IMG/VR virus record: IMGVR_UViG_3300032285_004073
Location: 62,001 to 126,000 of that record
Length of the DNA stretch: 64,000 nucleotides
From: a virus
Direction: 5' to 3' (one strand)
The notes beneath the pieces were generated by a model. It was not told the origin of the DNA. It searched no databases and saw only the letters and a program-made list of their open reading frames with translations. The translations under genes were made by a program, and so were the position numbers. Position 1 is the stretch's first letter. The number at the start of each line of letters is the position of its first letter. Positions 17,620-26,320 of this stretch are shown one piece after another.

Positions 17620-18923
17620 TTTGCATCAAATTCTGCCCATTCTTCTGGGACACTTTCAAATTTATTATCTTCTAAATTTCCCCATCCAGTTGCTACTTTA
17701 ACATAATTTTCTTTTAAAAATTCATCAAAGTTTTTTTCTTTATTTTGGGTTTCTGTGTTTTCATTTACATAAATGCTAGGTTTTTCATTTTTTTCTACCT
17801 CGCATTGAATTTCTTCTATCATTTTATTATCAATTAAAGGTTTTAATGTTTTGAGAATAGCAAGGTCGTAGCCTTGTGTATCGCTTATATATGTTTTGAT
17901 ATAATTAATTTTATTTTCTTCTAAGAAATTTTTTAAATTTACTGTCGGAACTTTTATGGTTTGATTACTTTCAATTAAATCATATAAAATAGATTCTTTA
18001 TTAGCCTTTAATATAGAACTAGAATCTCCATTATTTTTAGAAATATTAAAATCAATAAAATCATTATGTTTTTCACATATTGCTGCGTTTATTATTGTTA
18101 CATTTTTATTATCTTTAAAGCGATTTTTTAAATGTTCACAAAAATTTGGATTCGCCTCAAATGCATATATTTCATCATATGAATTTACATAATTCTGTAA
18201 ACTATTTCCAACATGAGCTCCTACATAAATTAAAACGTTTTTTCTAGAAATAATTTCAGGAAATTCTAATTCTTTTCTTTTTGTATAAGTCTGTTGATCT
18301 ATCCCAAAATAAGATTCATTGCGAATATATAACTCATCAAAATTTGCTTTTTGCCAAGCTGGATGTTGGTGTTCAATTATTATTTTATTTGATCTATATA
18401 CTTTATTGAGTTTTAATGAAACATCTGTAAATTCATTATCACACCAAAGACTAATATAATCTGGGTGATATATATAATTAAATCTATCATAATATTTTTT
18501 CCCTAAAATAGAAAGAGTGTTAATGTTGTTTTGCCCTCCATCATTATACCAAAGAACACCATCACTATCTTTAAAATGATCATTCATATCCTTTCTGATG
18601 ATTTCATCATATCCCTGTTCGATAGGAATCATATCATCTGATGCTAACATAATAATATCCCAACCACTAATCTTATCTATGTCAGCATTACAAGCTTGAA
18701 TCTTTGTTTTGCTGTTTCCATAAAAATAGGCAATTTTTATATATTTTTTATAATCTTCAAATTTTTGCCTTACTATATTATTATTCATTTCAATATCATC
18801 AAGATCCATTGAAATTAAAAATGCTAGTCGAGATAAATCTGATGCTTTGGAAATATATTGATCTAAAACATTAAAAAATTTAATTGATCTTCCTCTGGTG
18901 GGAAATTTTATTAGTATTTTCAT
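17601..18923 (-). CDS. Fusion of a GT-A domain and an FkbM methyltransferase
   Basis: A 440-residue two-domain protein. Residues 1-210: GT-like region with IKFPTRGRSIKF at the start, SMDLDD (about 38-43), MLASDDMIP (about 96-104) as the metal site and an aspartate-rich acceptor region (WCDNEFTD). Residues about 228-400: FkbM domain with VLIYVGAHVGNSLQNY, YAFEANPNFCEHL and YISDTQGYDLAIL, where the usual D-x-E-G-x-E reads D-T-Q-G-Y-D. The fusion suggests sugar transfer and methylation of the same product. The last 40 residues are a Trp-containing tail. Confidence 0.72.
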   Translation of the reverse strand: MKILIKFPTRGRSIKFFNVLDQYISKASDLSRLAFLISMDLDDIEMNNNIVRQKFEDYKKYIKIAYFYGNSKTKIQACNADIDKISGWDIIMLASDDMIPIEQGYDEIIRKDMNDHFKDSDGVLWYNDGGQNNINTLSILGKKYYDRFNYIYHPDYISLWCDNEFTDVSLKLNKVYRSNKIIIEHQHPAWQKANFDELYIRNESYFGIDQQTYTKRKELEFPEIISRKNVLIYVGAHVGNSLQNYVNSYDEIYAFEANPNFCEHLKNRFKDNKNVTIINAAICEKHNDFIDFNISKNNGDSSSILKANKESILYDLIESNQTIKVPTVNLKNFLEENKINYIKTYISDTQGYDLAILKTLKPLIDNKMIEEIQCEVEKNEKPSIYVNENTETQNKEKNFDEFLKENYVKVATGWGNLEDNKFESVPEEWAEFDAKWKLKK

Positions 18924-18941
18924 ATTATAAAAATAATTTTA

Positions 18942-19484
18942 TTAATTTGTTGACGGATAATAATAATATATCGGACCTTTTATAAAAACTTCTGTTTTAA
19001 GTTTGCCTTTTAATCTTTGAGAAAAATCTTTATCTTCTTGCCAATATTTGTCTGGAAACTTTGCATCTAAAGCTATCTCTCTTTTAATAGGATTTAAATG
19101 ATTAGGACATCTATAATAAATTTCATTTTCTTCATACCAATCTGTATACTGCAAAGAGTGAATAAATTTCTTTGGTCCTATATCTTTTAAAGTTATTATG
19201 CCTTCTATTCCTACACAATCCGGACTTTGTTGAATAGCATTCAGTATCCCAAAAACATAAAAAGGGGAAATCATATCATCATCATCAATAAAGACTACAT
19301 AATCACCCTTTGCTGCTTCTAAAAGTTCATTTCTTTTAGCTCCTACACTCTTTTCACCGTTATCACAATTAGCTAACATTTCTATGTGTGAATTGGATTG
19401 AGCTTTTAAGACTCTTGCTAGATTCTCAAATACAGGTTTTCTTGATTCTAATGTTGCAGTTAATATAGAAAGTTTTTTACTCAT
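18942..19484 (-). CDS. GT2-family glycosyltransferase, 180 residues
   Basis: A short GT-A enzyme. KLSILTATLESRKPVF opens the fold, GAKRNELLEAAKGDYVVFID (about 48-67) and DDDM (68-71) carry the GT2 metal-binding aspartates, and YWQEDKDFSQRLKG (about 147-160) supplies the E-D catalytic-base motif. Length is near the minimum for a working GT2 domain. No membrane segment. Starts 2 nt from the next gene. Confidence 0.8.
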   Translation of the reverse strand: MSKKLSILTATLESRKPVFENLARVLKAQSNSHIEMLANCDNGEKSVGAKRNELLEAAKGDYVVFIDDDDMISPFYVFGILNAIQQSPDCVGIEGIITLKDIGPKKFIHSLQYTDWYEENEIYYRCPNHLNPIKREIALDAKFPDKYWQEDKDFSQRLKGKLKTEVFIKGPIYYYYPSTN

Positions 19485-19485
19485 T

Positions 19486-20961
19486 TTAATTTACAATGTA
19501 ATGACTTATATTATTATTACTATTTTTCAATGTTATATTGTTTATTTTTTCAAGACAATTAGAAACACCATCTTTTTTATGGTAATTTTCTCCTAATTTA
19601 CCTGATTCATAATTTCTAAATCTTTCACCGTTTTTTAAATGAAGTTCATTTTCTATAGGATTATTTAAACGGTGCTCGTGTGGAATACTATAATATTTTC
19701 CATAAGGATGTTTGTAAGGTGTTAATTTTTCTTTGATACATCTTTCATAAAGATCATCATCTTCTTTACCCCATCCCACAAATTCATTACTATAACCATT
19801 TACTTGTCCATAATGTTCTTTAGAGAAAGTTATAACTCCACCCATGATTTTATCTGGAATATTAATATAATTGAATTGACTACAATGACTGCTAAGATGA
19901 GCCGGCTTTTCTGGATAACTATAATCTGAAATTTCCGGTATTAAATCTACATCATGAAAACAAATATAATCACCAGTAGCTTTAGTAAAACCTATATTAT
20001 TTAATAATCCTTTATTAAAGGCTTTTTTATCACCTTGTTCCACTATTATTATTTCAAAGTCTTCTACTTGTTTAGAAAGATACTTTTGCAATAAAGGAAC
20101 CATGTTTTCAAGTGCTAATTCTCTATCTCTATAAGGAATTATAACTGATAATTTTTTGCCTTTATTAACTATTTTTTTTCTACTATAGTGAGTTTGTAAT
20201 TCTATTAAACTTACTAAGACTTCTTTAAGGCTTGGTTCTTGTATACTGCTCGTAAAATGTCCCCATTTTTTAACAAAGTAAATGGCTGATTTTTCTAAAT
20301 TTTCATTATATCCAGGTTTATTAGTAATAGAAGAATTTTCATTACTACCTTCTATATCCGTAAGATATTCTTCACTATTTAATAAATCCGGAAAATACCA
20401 AAAAGGCGGAGCTACATTTTTCTTTATTAAGTTATAAGCAAAGTCTATATGCTCGAAAGCATTAGTATATCCTTCATCAAAATAACCTAATTTAGTTATA
20501 AGATTAGCATGAACATACATAAATGCACCTTGAGGATTTTTATAAAATCCGATTTTTACACCATCTGGTTGCTCTAGAGTATATTTTAAAGTATCACCAT
20601 TATTGTTTATTTTTTCAAAACATAGATGATGTATGCCAGTAGAATTTGCAGCTTTAATATAATGCTGAAATACTTTAGGATCTTTAATTAAGATATCATC
20701 TTCTATAAGAAAAAGATGCTTATATCCCTTTTCTATTAAAATTTTAAGAGCTTTGTTTTTAGTTTTGGCAATACCAAGTTGCTCATTATTTAATATAACC
20801 TCATCTGCATCTCCTTTTTGAACATAAGGATTAGTTCCATCATTTACTACAACTAAACAGCCAATTTCATTCCTAGGAATGGTTTTTAATACCTGGGAAT
20901 AGTAGTCTGGTCTGTTATAGGTGAGTATTGCTACTCCTATTTCTGATGGTATTGTTTCCAT
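19486..20961 (-). CDS. Two-domain glycosyltransferase: GT2-like plus GT7 (beta-1,4-galactosyltransferase-like)
   Basis: A 491-residue protein with two GT-A domains. Domain 1 (about 7-215): VAILTYNRPDYY start, FLIEDDI metal site (E87, D88, D89), YFDEGY and an F-E-H-I-D stretch. Domain 2 (about 265-460): LSVIIPYRDRE, FHDVDLIPE (DxD), then VGWGKEDDDLYER, the W-G-x-E-D-D-D signature of GT7 galactosyl- and N-acetylgalactosaminyltransferases. Domain 1 is paralogous to the proteins encoded at 20937-21767 and 21745-22512. Such a fusion could build a disaccharide unit. Overlaps its upstream neighbour by 25 nt. Confidence 0.82.
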   Translation of the reverse strand: METIPSEIGVAILTYNRPDYYSQVLKTIPRNEIGCLVVVNDGTNPYVQKGDADEVILNNEQLGIAKTKNKALKILIEKGYKHLFLIEDDILIKDPKVFQHYIKAANSTGIHHLCFEKINNNGDTLKYTLEQPDGVKIGFYKNPQGAFMYVHANLITKLGYFDEGYTNAFEHIDFAYNLIKKNVAPPFWYFPDLLNSEEYLTDIEGSNENSSITNKPGYNENLEKSAIYFVKKWGHFTSSIQEPSLKEVLVSLIELQTHYSRKKIVNKGKKLSVIIPYRDRELALENMVPLLQKYLSKQVEDFEIIIVEQGDKKAFNKGLLNNIGFTKATGDYICFHDVDLIPEISDYSYPEKPAHLSSHCSQFNYINIPDKIMGGVITFSKEHYGQVNGYSNEFVGWGKEDDDLYERCIKEKLTPYKHPYGKYYSIPHEHRLNNPIENELHLKNGERFRNYESGKLGENYHKKDGVSNCLEKINNITLKNSNNNISHYIVN

Positions 20962-21767
20962 ATTTCTTTTAAATTATCCAATACTTCTGATTCTGTAGCT
21001 ATTTTTTCAGCTGGTCCATAGCCTTGTGATACTGAAAAATTATTTTTTTCTATAAAATAATCAAGAGCTATCTTAAAAGTCTTCATAAAATCCTCTTGTG
21101 ACCTTATTTTGCTATCTTGGTGATTAGCTTTAATATCTGAAATACAATCTGAGGAACCATTTATATCCGCAAACCATCTAAAAGGAGGGTGATAACCTGC
21201 TTTGATAATTTGATAAGTATGATCAACATGCTCTAAAGCATTGTAATACTTTTCATCCATATAACCACAATCGGTAATTGTGTCTTTGTGGTAGTAACTA
21301 AGGGCTCCTAATACATTTTCATAGAGGTCAATTTTTAAATCTGATGGGTAATTTATAGTCTTTTTAATATTAGGAAGTCCGTATCCGTTTAGATTATGGT
21401 GTCCGTGTAATGCAAAATTAAAATGTTTAATACCAGTAGCTTCAGATGCTTCTATGTATTTCTGAAATATTTTACCATTGGTTATGGTAATATCGTCTTC
21501 CATTAAAAAGATATGCTTACAATTATTTTCTAATAGGTATTTTAAAGCTGCATTTTTGGCTTTACCAACACCTTGATAACCTATTGTGTCTATAATCTTT
21601 AATGAATCATCTTTTATTTTTATAGATCCGTCATTAATAATGATTATTTCATAGTCAGGATAATCCTTTAAAGCTTTAACCAAACTATCTTTGGCTTGAT
21701 TAAAGAACTCTATTCTATCACAGGTTATAAGACCTACACCAATTTTAGACGATGTTTTTTTTGGCAT
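20937..21767 (-). CDS. GT2-like glycosyltransferase (paralogue of domain 1 of the 19486-20961 protein)
   Basis: A 276-residue GT-A enzyme. VGLITCDRIEFFNQ, INDGS (about 45-49), VGKAKNAALKYLL (about 67-79), FLMEDDITI (E90, D91, D92) and YMDEKYYNALEHVDHTY line up one-to-one with domain 1 of the following gene. The intact EDD triplet suggests an active enzyme. A C-terminal 45-residue tail differs. Likely arose by tandem duplication within the island. Confidence 0.75.
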   Translation of the reverse strand: MPKKTSSKIGVGLITCDRIEFFNQAKDSLVKALKDYPDYEIIIINDGSIKIKDDSLKIIDTIGYQGVGKAKNAALKYLLENNCKHIFLMEDDITITNGKIFQKYIEASEATGIKHFNFALHGHHNLNGYGLPNIKKTINYPSDLKIDLYENVLGALSYYHKDTITDCGYMDEKYYNALEHVDHTYQIIKAGYHPPFRWFADINGSSDCISDIKANHQDSKIRSQEDFMKTFKIALDYFIEKNNFSVSQGYGPAEKIATESEVLDNLKEIWKQYHQK

Positions 21768-22512
21768 AATTCTTTTGAATGTCTTCCATATGTTTTAACA
21801 ATTCTTCTTGTGTAACACCTGCTGGGTCATTCTGACCTGGAATATATTGATGGTTATGCATAAAAAATGCATAAGAAATTTGTACACTTTTATCTAAATC
21901 GGGGATATCTTTAAACCCTATTTTTTGAATAGGAGTATTTGATTTTTGTAAACCCTTTTCTATAGATGGGTGATAATGATTAGGAGGATATATACCCTTC
22001 TTTCTCATTTTTAATATATAATCTAAAGTATCTAAATTTTTTGAATTACAATATCTTTCATCAAAATAACCATTATTTTTGATAACTCCGGTATATAAGA
22101 ATATAAATTCATCATTTAATTCCGGAGTAAGATATAAAGTAACACCAGCTTCGTCGTCTTCTACTGGCAAAGATTTAGTTCCTGGTCCCAACATAAACCA
22201 AGTGCCAAAGGTTTCTGCTGTTTTAATAGTATTAGTAAATAGTTCAGGATCTGTTACTACTTGATTAGAATGAATAAGAAACAAAAATTTATAATCTTTG
22301 ATTCTTAATTGAGATATTAACCAATTTTTAAGTGTAGCAAAAGAAACATCCTTATCATAATTTCTACTGTTTTCATTTTTCAAAAATTTATTTTTAGTAT
22401 TTGATACTACAAAAACATTATTTTGCAAATCTTTGGGTATAGAAGAGTAGCAATTTTGCAGATCTTCCGGTGAATATATATCTAGAATACCTATGCCTAT
22501 TTTATCATTCAT
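21745..22512 (-). CDS. Degenerate GT2-like paralogue without the metal-binding DxD
   Basis: A 255-residue protein with the same frame as the two preceding paralogues: IGIGILDIYSPEDL start, FLFLIHSNQVV where they have FLIEDDI, and GYFDERYCNSKNLDTLDY near the C-terminal side. The EDD triplet reads H-S-N (81-83), so the metal site is gone and the protein may not be a working transferase; a binding or partner role is possible. It is the first gene of the island and its ATG overlaps the gene 47 stop by 4 nt. Confidence 0.68.
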   Translation of the reverse strand: MNDKIGIGILDIYSPEDLQNCYSSIPKDLQNNVFVVSNTKNKFLKNENSRNYDKDVSFATLKNWLISQLRIKDYKFLFLIHSNQVVTDPELFTNTIKTAETFGTWFMLGPGTKSLPVEDDEAGVTLYLTPELNDEFIFLYTGVIKNNGYFDERYCNSKNLDTLDYILKMRKKGIYPPNHYHPSIEKGLQKSNTPIQKIGFKDIPDLDKSVQISYAFFMHNHQYIPGQNDPAGVTQEELLKHMEDIQKNYAKKNIV

Positions 22513-23561
22513 GTTAATTTATTATAAATTTCGTTAAGATAATTTATTATCTCTGGTTTATGTTGCACTTCAAGAGAAGATACAAAATCTTCTATACTTT
22601 GCAAAATATCTATAGCAGTATATTCTTTAGAGGATTGTGATAAATTATCTAAATCATCTTTAATTTTGTAATCTATACGAAAAAATTTAGGATTTAAATT
22701 TTGTATTTTGCTGGATAATAAAGGCACTTTATCTGAAGATATATTTTCATCTATAATAAAGCTTACCATATTATTAGGAACATTATTTTTTAAATAATAA
22801 GCATCTTGAGTACCATTCTGTAATTGACTTAAATTAATTTTAATATGTTTGGGTGATATATTATTTTCAAAAAAATTGATTTCTTCGGTTTCTAAATTAA
22901 GAATATACACACCTCTCTCATCACCTACATCACCAAAATTTTGCTGATAGGGGCTACCTACGTAATAAATTTTACCTTTATCATATTTTCTTAATTCTCT
23001 TTTATGAAAATGACCTGATAAAACAAATGGTGCTTTGTCTAATAAAGAACATGATTCAACGCCATGATCACAAACCTTAAAAGAATTCATATAAAATGAA
23101 TTAATTTCAAAATGACCAAAACAGATATCACTAACAGGAATATCTGTTATATCTGTTCCCCATGGAATTAAAGAAATAGTCTTGTTACAGCCTTTAATTA
23201 ATAAAGGTTCTTTGTCAACAATGATTATGTTATTCCAACCACTAAGCATGTTAATAGAATTAACATCTGAGCGATCTTTATAATAACAATCATGGTTACC
23301 TGTAGAAATAAAAATACGAAAATCTTTTAAAATAGTAAAGAATTCTTTAGCAATGGTTAAGGTATTGACTGATATTTCATTGCGATTATGAAATATATCA
23401 CCAGGTATGATAATATCATTAATGCCTTTAGAAATATAAAGGTCTCTTACCCAGGTAGCAAATTCCAAAACACACTTATGCCAAATAGAACTATCTTGAC
23501 CTAAGCCAATATGAACATCAGAAAATATTCCTATTTCCTTACTCTTTATATTATACTTCAT
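22509..23561 (-). CDS. 47: Recombination endonuclease subunit gp47 (Mre11/SbcD-like)
   Basis: Nuclease subunit of the gp46-gp47 complex, 350 residues (T4 gp47 is 339). Calcineurin-like phosphoesterase motifs: IFSDVHIGLG (about 12-21), IIPGDIFHNR (about 51-60), ISTGNHD (about 90-96), and the late SGHFHKRE (about 157-164) with its metal-binding histidines. It abuts the sigma-factor gene (1 nt) and is coupled to the glycan island downstream. Gene 46, its partner, is 12 kb away. Confidence 0.93.
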   Translation of the reverse strand: MKYNIKSKEIGIFSDVHIGLGQDSSIWHKCVLEFATWVRDLYISKGINDIIIPGDIFHNRNEISVNTLTIAKEFFTILKDFRIFISTGNHDCYYKDRSDVNSINMLSGWNNIIIVDKEPLLIKGCNKTISLIPWGTDITDIPVSDICFGHFEINSFYMNSFKVCDHGVESCSLLDKAPFVLSGHFHKRELRKYDKGKIYYVGSPYQQNFGDVGDERGVYILNLETEEINFFENNISPKHIKINLSQLQNGTQDAYYLKNNVPNNMVSFIIDENISSDKVPLLSSKIQNLNPKFFRIDYKIKDDLDNLSQSSKEYTAIDILQSIEDFVSSLEVQHKPEIINYLNEIYNKLT

Positions 23562-24257
23562 TTACTCCCTATTTTTTTCTTTCATTATTTTGATCTGATT
23601 GTTTTTCATTAAATTGTTATAATTTTCAGACATCATCATAACTTCTGCTTGATACTTTTCATGAGTATCTCTCATATGTTTTTCTTTTTTAATACGGTTT
23701 CTAAAAGCATTAAAAGCTATACGAGTAAAATAAGAAAATGGATTTGTTCCCTTGTCTCTATCATATTTTTTTGACATTAAAGCTTTAAACATTCTTATAA
23801 TACCATCTCCCACCATCTCTTCTCTGTAGGTGTAATTAATAAAATTAGGTGCATAACTAAGTTTATGAGAAATTTTACTGACCATTTCCGCTAAATCATT
23901 AGACATAATTCCGGAGTCATAATATCTAACAATTTCATCATCAAAATGCTTAGGATCTACATAGAATTTTTCTTTGTCTGCAGGTTTCTTCCCTCTTTTC
24001 TTTTTAACAGGTTCTTCTGGAACCACAATAGCTTTGATAATTTCTTCTGCTGGAATTTCATCTATGTTTTCCAGCTCTTCAATTTCCTCTTCGTCTATAT
24101 CCGTGTCATCTTCTAAATATCCTATATTTTCACCATCTTCATCGATAATATCATCTTCCATAGATAAACCGAGATGCTCGGCTTCTTCTTCTGAATAATT
24201 GATATTGTCATCATTGTCTAATAATTTTTTACGATAATTCTTTTTCCGTGTATTCAT
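23562..24257 (-). CDS. 55: Late-transcription sigma factor (gp55-like)
   Basis: T4 gp55-type sigma factor that directs host RNA polymerase to late promoters. The C-terminal two thirds carries the small sigma-2-like helices: YREEMVGDGIIRMFKALM (about 144-161), YDRDKGTNPFSYFTRIAFNA (about 165-184) and FRNRIKKEKHM, which match gp55. The first 90 residues are very acidic (runs of D/E, about 18-75) and longer than in T4 (231 versus 185 residues). The C-terminus is basic (MKEKNRE) and does not show the usual clamp-binding tail. It overlaps uvsW by 29 nt. Its likely target boxes (NTAAATA) are scattered through the window. Confidence 0.88.
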   Translation of the reverse strand: MNTRKKNYRKKLLDNDDNINYSEEEAEHLGLSMEDDIIDEDGENIGYLEDDTDIDEEEIEELENIDEIPAEEIIKAIVVPEEPVKKKRGKKPADKEKFYVDPKHFDDEIVRYYDSGIMSNDLAEMVSKISHKLSYAPNFINYTYREEMVGDGIIRMFKALMSKKYDRDKGTNPFSYFTRIAFNAFRNRIKKEKHMRDTHEKYQAEVMMMSENYNNLMKNNQIKIMKEKNRE

Positions 24258-25653
24258 ATTTTTCTAAAGTATAAAGTTTTTTTCTTTCCGATAAGTGTAT
24301 TTTACCATATTTTGTATTATCTGCAATATCAAATATAGTGGCTATTTTTTTTGTAGGGTGTAAACGTAAAGCTCTGCCTATAGATTGCATAATTTTAATT
24401 TTAGCCTTTCCTGCTGATGCAAAAATAATATTATGAAGGTTAGGAATATTGATTCCTGTACTAAATATCTTTGAGACGGCAATGACAATAACGTCGTTTC
24501 TATTATCCATCAATGATCTTATTCTTTCCCTTTCCTGTATATCCGTTAACCCTTGTATAAAATAGATAGGTCTAGAAGTATCACAAACTCTTCTAAGTTC
24601 TCTTTCTATGGATTCTCCGTGAAGAATTCTATCAACCATAATAAGGGTGTTTTGATTTAACTTGTTAGCCAGGTTGGATATAATATTATTGCGCCTTGCA
24701 TGCCCCATTAAGAATTCCAATTCTTGTTGATAAGCTAGAGCTGGAGTTTCACTAGAAACTCTTAAAGAAGGTAAGGACTCATGTTTAATATTGAGTATTA
24801 TTATTTTAAAATTAGAGACATAAGTTTGTTTCTTTAAATCATCCGTCTTCTGTTCATAGGTAATGGGTCCTAATTTGCCGACAATGTTCCATTGATCTAT
24901 CTCAGATGATGGCATAGTTCCTGTAAAACCAAATTTATAAGGTGTATCTATAAAGTTTAAAATTTTATTAAGTTTATTACCCCTCTTTAAAGAATGAGCT
25001 TCATCCATTAACAAAATTTTAACATCAGCTAATTTAGATAAATCTGAACTTTCACTTAATAAAATCTGTGTACCTGCTACTATTACGGTAGCTGTTGGAT
25101 CTGGTTTATTATTTCCAGACCATTTAGTAACATTTTTTAATCCATAAGAAGTAAAATCATTTGCCGTCTGTTCTACCAATTGAAGTGAAGGTACGGTAAC
25201 TAACACTAAAGCATTAGGATCATTTAAATTTTCTCTCAGACTTTCAATAAGAGTCGCACAAATTAATGTTTTACCACCAGCAGTAGGAATTAAGGTCACA
25301 CCTCTTCCTTGTTTTATTGCTGATATAACAGATTTTTCCTGATAATCTCTTAATTGTAAATTTAAAGATTTTATTTTTGGGTTACCAAAACCAGGATTAA
25401 ATTCTTTTTTAATATTATTATCTAATTCATATTCATAATGATTTAATTCTACAAATTCTAAAACATCTCTAAAAAGTCCTATATCAAATTTTCCAGATGG
25501 GGTTATGCAATAAAGTCTTGGTTGCATAAAGGGCACGTTTTTTCTATACGCTGGATTGGCTATAGAAAACTTCTCCCTTATCAAAGAGATACTTTTTAGA
25601 TCTCCTTGAATCTGAACTTGTTTATTTTTACTTGTTAAACTAAAAGATAACAA
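24229..25653 (-). CDS. uvsW: UvsW-like SF2 helicase
   Basis: ATP-dependent helicase of 474 residues (T4 UvsW about 500) that unwinds branched DNA and R-loops and switches replication from origins to recombination. Motifs: Q-type LRDYQEKSV (about 101-109), Walker A PTAGGKT (123-129), DEAH box LLMDEAHS (about 214-221), GFTGTMPSS motif III (about 237-245), and QSIGRALR motif VI (about 435-442). An N-terminal substrate-binding domain precedes the helicase core. It abuts uvsY and overlaps gene 55. Confidence 0.9.
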   Translation of the reverse strand: MLSFSLTSKNKQVQIQGDLKSISLIREKFSIANPAYRKNVPFMQPRLYCITPSGKFDIGLFRDVLEFVELNHYEYELDNNIKKEFNPGFGNPKIKSLNLQLRDYQEKSVISAIKQGRGVTLIPTAGGKTLICATLIESLRENLNDPNALVLVTVPSLQLVEQTANDFTSYGLKNVTKWSGNNKPDPTATVIVAGTQILLSESSDLSKLADVKILLMDEAHSLKRGNKLNKILNFIDTPYKFGFTGTMPSSEIDQWNIVGKLGPITYEQKTDDLKKQTYVSNFKIIILNIKHESLPSLRVSSETPALAYQQELEFLMGHARRNNIISNLANKLNQNTLIMVDRILHGESIERELRRVCDTSRPIYFIQGLTDIQERERIRSLMDNRNDVIVIAVSKIFSTGINIPNLHNIIFASAGKAKIKIMQSIGRALRLHPTKKIATIFDIADNTKYGKIHLSERKKLYTLEKYEYTEKELS

Positions 25654-26052
25654 TTAGGTAGTCTCCAATTTATTAATTTCTATGATATTTTTTAAATCAT
25701 AAGTCATACTTCTAAAGATAGACTCCACTTTTTCCAAGTAGACTATAGCAATTTCTGTATCTTGTATTTCTTCTTCTATGTCTAAAAGAGATTTAGTATT
25801 TTCAATTTTTTTATCTAAAGAAGATTTAGGTATTCCGGGAGGTATACCGTCTTTTTCTAAAGTAGCTATTACTGCTGCTCTAATAGTTTTCTTTTTTCTA
25901 TTAAGGTTATTAAGATGTCTCTTAGAATCTATAAGACGAGCCACCCATTTATGTTTAATAGCTGGTAATTGTAATTGTTTTTGTAATAGATTTAATTCAT
26001 CTACTTGAGTATCTATTTCTAATTCTTCTTTGAATTTATCAATTATAACCAT
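25654..26052 (-). CDS. uvsY: UvsY-like recombination mediator
   Basis: A protein of about 132 residues, close to T4 UvsY (137), and lying next to uvsW as in T4. It is mostly helical, with a basic central segment (HLNNLNRKKKTIR) and a C-terminal helix pair (SLLDIEEEIQDTEIAIVYLE, then KVESIFRSMTYDLKNII) that lines up with the UvsY oligomerisation region. UvsY loads UvsX onto gp32-coated ssDNA. An in-frame ATG at 26064 would add MLIF, but the ATG at 26052 fits the promoter spacing better. Sequence identity is low, so the call leans on length, pattern and context. Confidence 0.72.
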   Translation of the reverse strand: MVIIDKFKEELEIDTQVDELNLLQKQLQLPAIKHKWVARLIDSKRHLNNLNRKKKTIRAAVIATLEKDGIPPGIPKSSLDKKIENTKSLLDIEEEIQDTEIAIVYLEKVESIFRSMTYDLKNIIEINKLETT

Positions 26053-26057
26053 AAATA
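26050..26057 (+). promoter_or_regulatory. Late-type promoter octamer (CATAAATA)
   Basis: Plus-strand CATAAATA, 17 nt before the ATG at 26075. It covers the uvsY start codon, so late rightward and early leftward promoters overlap in this 22-bp divergent gap. Confidence 0.45.
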
Positions 26058-26064
26058 TAAGCAA

Positions 26065-26092
26065 ATTATAATATATGTCAAGTAAATTTCAA
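26065..26092 (-). promoter_or_regulatory. sigma70-type promoter for uvsY-uvsW-55-47
   Basis: Minus-strand TTGAAA (26087-26092), 16-nt spacer, TATAAT (26065-26070), 12 nt before the uvsY ATG at 26052. It would drive uvsY, uvsW, gene 55, gene 47 and, by read-through, the glycan island. Confidence 0.5.
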
Positions 26093-26320
26093 CAAATAGT
26101 AGAAAAAATATTAGAAAATATGAACAGTGCTGCACCTGGTGGGTCTTTAGGCACTCCACAACAAGCTATATATAATCCTCCTTCTAATATAGATTCAGGT
26201 GATACTTATGCACCTAACAATGCTATAAATGTTTTTGGATATTCCGGTGTAACTAAAAGGAAAAAACCAGAATTATTAGCTTTAGGGAAGTCTAAAAAGA
26301 GACCTAAAAAGAAAAAATAA
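26075..26320 (+). CDS. Small hypothetical protein, 81 residues, Lys-rich C-terminus
   Basis: Starts MSSKFQQIVEKILENMN, an amphipathic helix of the MSxKFxxLVExIL kind shared with genes at 40857 and 42146. The middle is Gly/Pro/Asn-rich and likely disordered, and the end is strongly basic (KSKKRPKKKK). A late-type promoter precedes it. The IVE and ILE tripeptides in the helix fit the (L/I)-x-E cleavage rule of T4-type prohead protease, so an internal head protein is possible. Function unknown. Its stop overlaps the next ATG (TAATGG). Confidence 0.65.
   Translation: MSSKFQQIVEKILENMNSAAPGGSLGTPQQAIYNPPSNIDSGDTYAPNNAINVFGYSGVTKRKKPELLALGKSKKRPKKKK

Larger units (their letters stand above)
10399..22512 (-). 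other. Glycan-modification island between genes 46 and 47
   Basis: Fourteen consecutive minus-strand genes for glycosyltransferases, FkbM-type and other methyltransferases and a nucleotide-sugar epimerase. Overlaps of 4-25 nt or gaps under 20 nt join nearly all of them, and the first ATG overlaps the stop of gene 47, so the island is translationally coupled to a core operon. It is more AT-rich by eye than the flanking core genes. Its position between two genes that are adjacent in T4 marks it as an insertion of accessory cargo. Confidence 0.8.

Noticed and set aside
23974-24198. Plus-strand Ser/Ile-rich frame opposite gene 55
   Set aside because: It mirrors the acidic Asp/Glu-rich N-terminus of the sigma factor and has no start context or known motif.
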